Source: Arbacia lixula
Taxonomy: Eukaryota; Echinodermata; Echinoidea; Arbacioida; Arbaciidae
Reading direction: 5' to 3'
Assembly: GCA_963669155.1 (NCBI GenBank)
Contig: OZ022595.1
Location: forward strand, 20,209,491 to 20,273,490
DNA length: 64,000 nt
The position numbers and the translations under genes were made by a program. The notes under the pieces are model-generated. The model had not been told where the DNA came from. It did not search any database and was given only the letters and a program-made list of their open reading frames with translations. Each line of letters opens with the position of its first letter. Positions within the stretch are counted from its first letter, which is position 1. Shown piece after piece: positions 12,596-21,609 of the stretch.

Positions 12596-12670
12596 CTTTT
12601 GATGATCAGTCTTTATCCAAGTGAAATAGGAAATCCAGGCAAGTAGAATATGCGATATTAGTTACTGGCA
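12596..12670 (-). other. Putative 5'UTR exon, unit 1
   Basis: The minus-strand donor CAAAAG/gtaacac at 12595 is kept in all three units, and the ATG exon has its own strong acceptor, so a non-coding first exon is expected here. The 5' end is set only by a TATA-like box about 30 bases further upstream and is approximate. No ORF. Confidence 0.45.
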
Positions 12671-12698
12671 ACGTGTTGATCCCAGCACGCCGTCGTTG

Positions 12699-12787
12699 TA
12701 TAATTATACAAAGAACATGTACTGCAGTATAGACGGCGATTTATTGTGGGGATTGGGGAATCCCCGTCCGCGTACCGCGTGACGTCA
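12699..12787 (-). promoter_or_regulatory. Unit 1 promoter: TATA, kappaB-like palindrome, CRE
   Basis: Reading upstream on the minus strand there is a TATA-like TATAATTATA at 12699-12708, a perfect 11-bp palindrome GGGGAATCCCC at 12755-12765 that fits a Rel/NF-kappaB site, and a consensus CRE TGACGTCA at 12780-12787. Order and spacing recur in units 2 and 3, and the CRE is identical in all three. A GC box (GGGCGGGG) lies at about 12456-12463, inside the first intron. Binding by Rel or CREB/ATF proteins is inference from motifs. Confidence 0.55.
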
Positions 12788-12985
12788 GAGGTGCTATTTT
12801 CCACTGGCCTTTTCATCGCCTAATTCTGTTGTGTGTGTTAGTAAATTCGCGTTTCGTTTCAGATTTTTCCATAGGTGTTTTAATGATAGGTATATAGGTA
12901 TGAAGGTGAATTGAGCCGTAAAGAAAAAATAACGTTTGTGTCTAAGCCACATCAGAGGAAAAACTCGGGTTAAAGACTTCCAATA

Positions 12986-13275
12986 TTAAAGGGATAGTTC
13001 CCCCACAAAATTATTTTGGTTTCATATAATCGACACATAATAGAGACATATTAATGATGGTTTTACGAAAATCGGTCACAGGAAAAGGAAGTTATTTGAT
13101 TTTGTGACGTCACTTGCTAGGTGCTCTTCCATATGTTGTGTACACATTTTGTTTGGAAAATGTCCATATTTTCACCTGTGCGATTGATATATCATTAGAC
13201 ACATGTTTTTACACACATATCGCTATAAAAAGAATGTATTCTTTCATTAAAGAAAAAATAAAAAGGCACTTTATA
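12986..13275. mobile_element. Left part of TTAAAGGGATAG hairpin MITE, unit 1
   Basis: Matches 34,110-34,400 of the full element in unit 2. The right arm is missing, with the join ctttat/aggtac to hairpin FB1. Confidence 0.6.
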
Positions 13276-13280
13276 GGTAC

Positions 13281-13475
13281 TAGGCTGTGAGGTGCATGGA
13301 CACAACCCAGTCTGGTAATAACTATGTCTGGTAACACATACTCTACGCCCTAATGACGTCATAGCTCCTCTGGCTTCTTCCCCTCTTCTGCAGATGAGGA
13401 GGGAGGATGGAATTTGTGCATAGTCTGTGTTTCCAGACATAGTTGTTAACAGACTGGGTTGTGTCCATGCACTTA
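13281..13475. mobile_element. Hairpin element FB1, unit 1
   Basis: Arms of about 55 bp (ggtgcatggacacaacccag on the left, its complement ctgggttgtgtccatgcac on the right) around a loop with TGACGTCA and a CT/AG-rich core. It stands at the left edge of the recently duplicated block. Confidence 0.75.
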
Positions 13476-13779
13476 AATTTGCCAACGCAATGCGAGATAA
13501 AAACAGATGATTTCATGCATGAGAATCGAATGTTTCATATTATATTACTGTACATGCTGTAGAATAAATTGCATAACCATCTTTTTATGTTTTCTATGCG
13601 AATGGTTGCATTTTGCGCCGTGTATGTAGCTGCAATTTAGTTGTGACCTGAACTTATGAATGTATGTATAGTCATTCAGTGTTCCCATACGGCTAATATC
13701 AAGACAAAAAATAAAGTTTGAGAACTCCCTCTACCCCCACCCCCATACAACCCCAACCCTACCCCTCCTGTATCCCTGT

Positions 13780-13784
13780 TTCTG

Positions 13785-13815
<31 letters not shown>

Positions 13816-13981
13816 TCTCCCAATATTCTTTCTTTCTATTCACACCCCCCCCCCCTCTCTCTCTTTATACAACACCATTTCACACCCTCTTTATGACATT
13901 TATTTCTCCTTATCTATATTTCTTTTTTTCGCTATCTCTCTCTCACTTTCTCTCTACCCCCCTTCTCTCTCTCTCTACCCC

Positions 13982-14048
<67 letters not shown>

Positions 14049-14070
14049 CTTCACTCTCTCTTTCCTCATT
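13780..14070 (+). repeat. CT-rich array, unit 1
   Basis: (CT)n with poly-C interruptions. Shorter in unit 2 (35,345-35,620) and shorter again in unit 3 (56,700-56,835). Frames across it are artefacts. Confidence 0.9.
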
Positions 14071-14739
14071 GTACGTCACCCTCCCATGCTCCATCTCTCA
14101 TGCAGGCAGCTACATAACGCGTGTATAATATGTGTATAAATGTGCAGTGTGTGCGTGCCTGATGTCTATGTGTCGAGCTCCGTGAGTATGCGCCCGTCGT
14201 CCAATCGCCCCTGGGACGGCTACACCCACCACCACTACGTAGTGGTATAGTTCAGTGGACGGCTATGTACCCGTGATTAGCCGCGTAGACTGCCGTGGAT
14301 ACACTATATATATAGTTGAACTAGCGCCGGGCGGTGAGCTGAGGCTGAGCGAATATTTCGTCACAATTTAGGAGATAAATAAGAAAAGCAAAACAACGAG
14401 GTTTACGATCCCTGATTTTCTTCCCTTTTTCGAATGCTGGTCTGCTCCTTTTCTCTCCCTTTTCTTAGGTATTGGTAGGGAGATTTATGACGGGCACCAC
14501 AACCAACTTTAACTCCACGACGTAATTCTAACGGAATTCCGTCGGACGCTAGTATAATATGTGCGATGTAAGAAAAAGAAACAAGTTGGCGCTGAAAATG
14601 ATTCAAATTTTGGGATTATCAAGAGATCGTCGGGACGATGTGCGACGTTTAAACAATGAACAAGTATGATCACCGAACGGAGATTTAATTTGATTGGGCA
14701 CTCGTCGGTTTCACATTTAGACGAATAGACCATTTTCGC

Positions 14740-14950
14740 ATGCAATGCAAATTTTATTCATCCCGTTCAAACAAAACGTTACTAATGGTAACCTCAAAGC
14801 TTGTCCAAGGTTTGTCCGAGTAGCAAATATTAATAGATTCAAAGCGCATTCCATCCAATGAATCTGAATGACCAGATACATGGGAATGCAATAACGCGTT
14901 ACTACGCAGTTAGGGGGAAGTTATGAATACATTACGAGAACGGTGTATTT
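14740..14950 (+). repeat. Dispersed repeat ending in acgcagttaggggg
   Basis: About 200 bp from ttttattca.cccgttcaaac to the tacattacgaga end. It recurs at 36,288-36,498, 57,478-57,662 and, more diverged, inside the hairpin element at 29,660-29,855 (and 51,612-51,805). Confidence 0.65.
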
Positions 14951-15267
14951 GGATCTGAACATTTGAGTGTATCAGATAATTTATTCAGAAATAACACAGA
15001 ACACAGAATAACACAGAAATGCTATTGTACATCACAGATGACAACCCGCAACTTTTTTTTTTCTGCCAGAAGCACCATGCATGACAGTTGCAAGTGGATT
15101 AACAGGTGCGATACTCAATGGTCATTGAGCATGTGTATTGAGTGTGTGGAGGTATGTTCCCCTGACCCCATTTGCTTGCGCAGTTGTGACATGTAATGTA
15201 TCTAATATGCATCTATAAAGATTCAATCGAGGAATATTGTTACAATATGGCAATAAGGCTTTAAACG

Positions 15268-16003
15268 TGATATCTGGGCCTTGATATGGGCCCCACATGG
15301 GCTGCCCATATGGGGAGCATCTGGGCCCATATGGCCCCATTTGGCCAATCTGGGACCCATCTATCTTTTGCACCGTACACCCCGTCTGGGGCCCATATTT
15401 GCCAAATGGGCAAAAAAATGGAGGGCTGATATTTCACATGACTAATCATACTTGAATCGGCTACATATGAACAAATAATACTTATCCTATCCTTAGCCTA
15501 TGTTAACTGATCCTAGGGTTAGTACACTCACTTTCATATATAAAGTACTACGTAAATTTACATTAAAAATATTGATTAGTACAATTAAAGATGAATATTT
15601 TGTTGTAATCATTGTTGTCTGGACTCAATTAGGTTGCACTCATTTTTTAATAAAATAGTAATTTGAATGTATGCTTAAAATCCTTCTATATAGTTATATG
15701 CCGGTTATATTTATTCAAATGTACAAAAATATGACAAAATTCAATAGGACCAATGCATGCATGAATATTCATAAGCATTTCAGTTAGTGGGTTCTAGGTG
15801 GGGACAACCCATATGGGCCCCATATGGGTTTTATATGACTCAGTCGACCCAGAAATAAGACCATATTGCCCATATACATACCACATGGGGCCCTATGGTT
15901 TTATCATCTGGGTTCTAGGTGGGACAAGCCACATGGGCCCCATATGGGTGGTACATAGTACATATGGGCCCCAGTAGACCCATATGGGCCCCAGATACTT
16001 TGC
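15268..16003. mobile_element. GGGCCCATATGG-rich element, unit 1
   Basis: Two clusters of the self-complementary words CCATATGG and GGGCCC (15,268-15,415 and 15,800-16,003) flank about 385 bp of AT-rich DNA. The outer ends are inverted: tatctgggcc on the left, ggccccagata on the right. Frames rich in Gly-Pro-Tyr-Trp follow from the motif and are unlikely to be genes. Confidence 0.55.
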
Positions 16004-16011
16004 TTTGCCGA

Positions 16012-16420
16012 GTGTAAGCCTAAAATCCGTCAAAGGATAAGAAATATGTGACTTCTTAAGTTTTACTTTTGCGACGTCACGTGCGACATGCTCTTCCATA
16101 TGTTGTGTTGTTGTTGCTTTTGGAAAACTTTGATTCTTTTTTTCTCAACAGGCTCTATACCATGTTACCTTTGCATTGGACACACATTTTTTCACGGTCA
16201 TATACCTTAAGGGCAAAGATGTATTCCTTCATCAAAAAACAGAAAAGGGGGAATTTATGAAATGATTCAGCACACGTTTCGTCAACAAATTAAAACTTAA
16301 AAAAACACGTAGTTTTTTTATCCTTTGACTGATATTCATGAAAGCTTCACTAATATGTTTCTTTTATGTGCCTGCCTTCATTAAATCCAAATCAACTACA
16401 GGATAGTCTTTCCCTTTAAA
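16012..16420. mobile_element. Related TTTAAAGGGAAAG MITE, unit 1
   Basis: Shares ctcttccatatgttgtgt and the central Lys-rich-looking aaa tract with the 12,986 family. The right end is actttcccttt-type; the left arm is shortened. Equivalents: 37,575-37,870 (with deletions) and 61,140-61,545. Confidence 0.5.
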
Positions 16421-16509
16421 ATTGTCAGAAAGGTTATGGAAGTTTGTGAATGTTTGTTAGAGTTTTGATCTCGACCGTTCTTTACTAGGCCGGCTTAACA
16501 TGAGCGTCT

Positions 16510-16995
16510 CTAATTGTCAATGCGATTTATGTTCAGCTCAAATAAAACGAATCTCACTTGTTTAATAATCGATAAAACCTCCTCCCTAAGAGCGATGGTG
16601 GGAGTGATGTTTGTGGTAGCGATAGTGGGAGTAGTATCGATGGTGGAAGTGATGAAAGGGGTAGAGATGGGAGAAGAGGCATCGATGGTGGGAGTGGTAG
16701 CAATGCTAGAAGTGGTAGTGATGGTGGGAGTGGTGTCTGTGGTCGCGATGGGGGGAGAGGTGGCTGTGGTAGTGATGGTAGGAGTGGTGGCTGTGCTTGC
16801 GATGCTAGAAGTGGTGTCTCTGATAGCGATAGTGGGAGTGGTGGTTGTGGTAGCGATGGTAGAAGTGGTAGAAGTGGTAGCGACGGCGGTAGCAATGGTG
16901 GAAGTGGTATCGATGGTGGGAGTGGTCGCACCAATTTCGACTAAAATGTTCATGTTATAAATGAAAGACAAGAGGAATCGAAGAATATCAATCAT
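16510..16995 (-). pseudogene. Collapsed copy of the mucin/PAN ORF, unit 1
   Basis: 161 residues. The N-terminal 30 residues match unit 3, and about 90 residues of TTPTIATTA-type repeat remain. The PAN segment and most repeats are missing: sequence after agcgat in unit 3 (61,725) is joined directly to a repeat. The join changes frame, so the tail reads ALREEVLSIIKQ instead of LLGRRFYRLLNK. A truncated secreted peptide is possible, but loss of the only folded domain suggests a non-functional copy. Confidence 0.55.
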
Positions 16996-17107
16996 ATGCA
17001 ATCCTATGTTACATACATAATTTAATTACTGTAATAGTCTTGAAAAAATGTTTTCATTGATCTCTATCATGGAAAGATATACTAGCGAAAATGTATTTGT
17101 CGTTTCC

Positions 17108-17111
17108 CCAG

Positions 17112-17142
<31 letters not shown>

Positions 17143-17295
17143 ACGCACACGCACAAGAAATATGCGTTGTCTGATTATTCCCTATCCCAATCGTGTATCC
17201 CAAAACAAGTACCCTGTCCAGCGGCACGTCCATGCACAGTACTTTCAGCAGAGGAGTACCTCTCAACCACCCACCGCCCCCCCCCCCCCCCCTTC
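17108..17295 (+). repeat. Poly-C and (CA)n cluster, unit 1
   Basis: Poly-C run, (CA)n and a second poly-C run within a segment of about 235 bp (17,110-17,345) present in units 1 and 2 (38,563-38,747) and absent in unit 3 (join at 63,725). Confidence 0.85.
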
Positions 17296-18002
17296 AACCC
17301 CCGACGCGGGATATTGACATGGTTTTATATTTATTGCACTGCCAAAGGGATATTAAGATTTAAAAATCTTGCTTAAAGGATTATTGCCGCCTTTTTCACC
17401 TCTTTTTTCTTTGTACTTTCCATTAAAATACACTGTACCTTAAAATCATTGTAAATGAAATGTCATCATTTTTAAGTTCACTAAAGTGTCGCATTACGTA
17501 ATTACATGATTTAGACTTGTTTTAGTACCATGTAAAATAGGATTATGAAAGAAGAAATCAATGTGTCAAAATTGAATTGAATTAAAGATGTATGTACTAC
17601 CTTTTTCATTGGGTTGCCATGGTAACTGCATCACCCCCAGGTCCAGGGCCTATACATGAAGCAATTAATAGTTACCCAGTAAGCATGCTTCTGCGTTTTT
17701 ATATCTTTCATTCATTTTCCTTTTTAGCAATTTCGGAAACTCCTTGTTTGTAATTGTTTTCATTCGTTCCTTTTAATTTCTTTCATACCTTCTCCTTTTT
17801 AATTTCTTTTATCCCTTCTCATCTATTTCTTTTATTCCTTCAGCTTTCTACTTCTTCCATTCCTTCTTTTCAAGCTCTTCCAGCATTCACTCTTTTCATG
17901 TTCTGTTTTTATCATCAATTTCAGTATTTGATCTCTAAAGTTATTGCTCCAAATCACAGTTTTGTGGGTGCCGGTCATGAAAGATTTGAACATCCACTTT
18001 AC

Positions 18003-18284
18003 CTGTATCGCAGTGCTTGGCGACAATCGGTAAACCAAAGCCACCAATATCAGCTCCCTTCAGGGCTTTCTCCAACCCTTCTCTGGAAGCTCCTTCCTTG
18101 GAGGACCACTGCCAGAGCACTTCTTTAACAGCTTCTCTATGGTCTTGCTTGTGTTTTTTTAAAATGGCTTGATTCTCATCATAGCCCACTCCAAGTTGAC
18201 CACAAAAGCTGGTGTAGGCAGCTGTAGGAAACTTCTGAGCAAGCTCCTCAAACAATGGTTCCCTCTTTTCTAAGAATCCATTCC
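18003..18284 (-). CDS. Death-domain exon, copy 2
   Basis: 282 nt with the same acceptor (ctttcaacag) and a good donor (ACAG/gtaaag), phase 1 at both ends, open throughout. Relative to copy 1 it differs at R8G, D to G in EKALK(D/G)AD, I to V, and the last codon G to T. About 165 bp of upstream intron is also copied, up to TTAAC at about 18,447, where it breaks into unrelated CpG-rich sequence. It is the first death-domain exon downstream of the unit 2 ATG exon. No copy of the linker or tail exons follows it before the unit 1 promoter, so it must splice about 7-8 kb onward to be expressed. Confidence 0.7.
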
Positions 18285-18449
18285 CTGTTGAAAGTAAATG
18301 ATAGCAATTAAGATGAATAGATTATGGGTGTGGTGAAACCCTCGCTAATTTACATGAGGAGTGTCCTGGGAGGACATTCTGGAATACTAATTTGGCCTCT
18401 CCTAGGCATCTTGGGGAGTTAAGAGAAAACTTAGGAGAAAACTTAACCC

Positions 18450-18760
18450 GAGAAGCCCGATTTCAATAACTGAGCGTGAACCGCGCCGTACGATTTCATT
18501 TCCAGGAAACAGAAGACCGCGGCGTTTCCATCAGTAGGCGGTGCTTAGCGCGCGTTCCGCCAATAGATAGAAAGCGCTCTCCGGTTTAGCGATTTCCCTT
18601 CTTTCGACGTCATTATGTAATGAATATTCATGAAAAACGACTGTCATATATGAATATTCATATATTCGTCTTGTTTGACCAATGGCGTGCACCTCACGAT
18701 CTCCGCATCGAAATCCATATTCATGAAGAGCGGAGTTATGTCATCGCAGCGGTCGTGATC
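18450..18760. promoter_or_regulatory. CpG-rich CCAAT-bearing block upstream of death-domain copy 2
   Basis: It starts where copied intron sequence ends. CpG-dense (ccgcgccgtacg, gcgcgcgttccgccaat), with CCAAT at the gccaatag and gaccaatgg sites, a cgacgtcat CRE-like site and three ATATTCAT motifs, two within palindromes (atgaatattcat). It lies about 170 bp upstream of the death-domain exon on the minus strand, so it could act as an alternative promoter. Counterpart at 40,344-40,655. Confidence 0.3.
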
Positions 18761-18764
18761 ACGG

Positions 18765-19555
18765 GGGGGGGGGGGGGATGAAGAAAGAGAAAAGGGCAAA
18801 AAAAATGAAAAGAAGAATGACAAAAGAAGGAGAAACTAGTAGGAGAGGGGTGAGGGAAAAAAAGACAAAGAAATAATGCAGAACAACGAAGTAGAAGAGG
18901 TAGAAGAAGAAGAAGAAGAAGAAGAAGGAGAGAAAGGAGGAGATGAATAACGAAGGAGAGGCAAAAAAGAGAAGTAGAAGGGGGATGGGAGAAGGAGACG
19001 TGAAAGAAAAGGGAGGGGAAGAATTAGCAGAAAGAGGAGGTGAAGAGAAATATTGAAAGAAATGAAGAAGGATAAGAGGAGAAAAAAAGGAGAAGGAGGA
19101 GAAAAAGATTTTTAAAAAATACGAAGCAGACGCGAGGGAACTAGAAGAGGGGGAGGCGGGGGGGGGGAGAAAAAAAGGAAAACGGAGAGAAGAGAGAAGA
19201 AGAACGAGGAGAAGAAGAAGAAAAGCAAGGTATAGAGGAAGAATAACGAAGAAGGAAAGCAGGAGATGTAGAAGGAGGGAGAGGTAGAAGGAGCAGAATA
19301 AGAAGGAGAAGGAAAAGAATGATATCAAAAGAGATGACGAAAATAAGAAGAATAAAAAAAGAATGAGAAGAAGACAATAAAGAAGGAAATAGAGATGATA
19401 AAGAAGAAGGAGTCGATAAAGAAGAAGGAAAAGCAAGAGAAATAAAAGATGGGGGAGTTGGTGAGAAGAATATCAGTAAGAAAAGAAAGGGAAGGAGAAG
19501 AAGAAGAGGGGGAGGAAGGGGAAGAAGCAACAGTAAAATAAGAAGATAAATAAGT
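18765..19555 (+). repeat. Polypurine tract, about 0.8 kb, unit 1
   Basis: Begins with poly-G and continues as GAA/GGA/AAG-rich DNA with very few pyrimidines on the plus strand. The long Ser/Phe/Pro/Leu frames on the minus strand are its translation, not genes. Confidence 0.9.
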
Positions 19556-19731
19556 CGATTATTCATCTTCCATTGGGATAAAGTTAGGGCTCATTTACGG
19601 AATAAGTATCCCTCCAAACCGTTTATGTGTCAAAAATTGAGGAGGGACATTTATCTGCGACCCCCCCCCCCTCCCCCCCCCCCCCCTCTCTCTCTCCCTC
19701 TCTCTTTCACCCCCTGGTTTACTGAAGATCA

Positions 19732-19870
19732 GGGGGGCATTTCATCAAAGGACTTGTCGGACGTTTTATCCGACAAACTGTTATAAGCTACTGAAATGCT
19801 TGCATCTTATTGGCCGAGAGCAAACTTGTCGGATAAAATATCCGACAAGTCCTTTGATGAAATGCCCCCC
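19732..19870. mobile_element. 139-bp hairpin MITE, unit 1
   Basis: Arms begin ggggggcatttcatcaaagg and end in its exact complement, with inner pairing of gtcggataaaat-type sequence. agatc flanks both sides and may be a target duplication. Very well preserved ends suggest a young element. Confidence 0.75.
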
Positions 19871-20474
19871 AGATCTATTATTATTAGGTGGTCTGTCGTC
19901 AACGACAGATCACCTCTTAATTTCGTTAAACTTTTCTTTATCTTCTTCTCCTTCTTCTTGTTCTTTATTTTTATTCCTTCACCCCCACTTTTTTGTGCCG
20001 GGCATAACTCATAATTGCCACATCATTTTTATTGAAACTTTTATCACTTCTTGGTATTAATGTAATCTTTTAGGAATAAGCTTTTCAAGGTCATCACATG
20101 ATCATAACGTCATCAACGAGCAATTTATTGAAAAACTATTACTTCATCCAACTCCAGAATGGATAATTGGCTCAAAATGAAATTTGACATGAATAAATCA
20201 AACAAGTTGACAAATAATTTCATTACAAAAAAAACGCGCGCGTACGCGTACGTTATTGCATTTACAAGCGTGCAAAATTTAAAAATGCTCTAAATCAGCT
20301 AGAATTTTTTTTGCATATGTTTTAGGCTATTTCGAGCATTTCAAAAATTTCCGCGCGTACGCGCGCGTTCGCACGTTTTTCCGTGCGTAGCGCAAACGCA
20401 GCGTCAAAATTCCGTGTTTTTACTGGTTTCATGTTTCTGACACTCCATAAATTACATTCTGCAATTTTGAGCCA

Positions 20475-21605
20475 TTTTCATGCAATAATAAGGTCGTGCG
20501 GGTGCGTCAAAGTTCAAAGTCCGCGCGCGCGTCAATACGTTTTTGTGTGCAAATATTGCAAAATACATGACTATATTCAATCGGCTCCTAAAAATAGCTC
20601 CTCAGAATGGCTGGTAACCCCCAATTTTTTTTTTTCATATTTTGAAAGAGTGGGAACTCTAGATGCTATTTCATGTATCATTTGGTCGTTAAATACATCG
20701 TGACGTCATCATATTGCCATATGAATCGAAAAAAAAAATCAATTTTCATGTATGACGTCATAAACTTTTTTACCCGTTCTTGCGTATCTCAATAATCCTT
20801 TGTCAATTTTCTTCCATATTTCAGTATGTGATAGCTGAGACATTGCTCTATGAAATATCAGCCCTAATTCTTAACAGGATTCCATCTTCATGGTATAAAT
20901 TTGATTATAGACATTAATGTCAAAATCGGTCGCATGTACGTGTTATGTCAATGGAAGGGGTATTTATGAAATGACATGACGAGCTTCTAGGAGCTGTATC
21001 TCGCTTATGTTCAATTCTGTTACTCTGAAATTTTAGTATGTTGTAGCTGAGTGTACTAGCTTTCGTGAACGTAACCTTTATTTTTTAATCAGATGTCGCG
21101 ATCATGGCGAAATTTCAGCTTGAATATCAATTTCTTAATCATCCTAGCCCCTGCTGGGCATTACGTGTTAAGTGAATGGGAAGATGTGTGGCTCAACGGG
21201 TAAGGCGCTGCTTTAAGATCTCGAGGCCCCCGGTTCGTTTCCTGGAGTGGGTACGGTCAATTTTTGTATTCCTTTTGCAATGTTTATTTTGCCACTTTCC
21301 TCTGTTCTATCCCTCACTTTGTCATTGTCTTTGAGATTTTCTTTCCCATTCTTTTTCTCTTGCCCCTTTATCTTACATGATATTAATCAAATGTTATTAG
21401 CACAGACATGTGATCATTTTGTGAAGTCTCTGAAATGTTAGTATATTGTACGTGGCTTTATGAGTTTTCTTGAGCGTTGCCTCTGATTTCTAATAAATAG
21501 ATAGTGTCACCATGGAAAGACGATGGTGTCACCGTGCATTTACCATACCATGTCTGTGCACAAATTTGTGAATGCAGATCACCTTATACTTGTCCACAAG
21601 TATGT
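20475..21605 (+). repeat. 1.1-kb dispersed repeat with tRNA-like head, copy A, unit 1
   Basis: Aligns with 26,265-27,350 at roughly 80 percent identity. It includes repeated tgacgtcat motifs and, at 21,183-21,255, a tRNA-like segment (A-box-like tggctcaacgggtaagg, B-box ggttcgtttcc). Confidence 0.6.
21183..21255 (+). repeat. tRNA-derived SINE head
   Basis: Pol III A- and B-box-like motifs at tRNA spacing but no pairing acceptor stem, so a SINE head or tRNA relic rather than a tRNA gene. Others: 26,956-27,020, 43,065-43,137, 48,902-48,966. Confidence 0.45.
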
Positions 21606-21609
21606 ATCG

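Noticed and set aside
15122-16099. Frames rich in Gly, Pro, Tyr and Trp (MGPYGP type)
   Set aside because: Dictated by the GGGCCCATATGG motif; the same motif gives open frames on both strands.
18759-19566. Minus-strand Pro/Ser/Phe/Leu frames up to 225 codons
   Set aside because: They read the purine tract backwards; low complexity and different between the two copies because of repeat-length changes.
21183-21255. tRNA gene
   Set aside because: A and B boxes are recognisable but the ends do not pair as an acceptor stem, and the segment lies inside a dispersed repeat.
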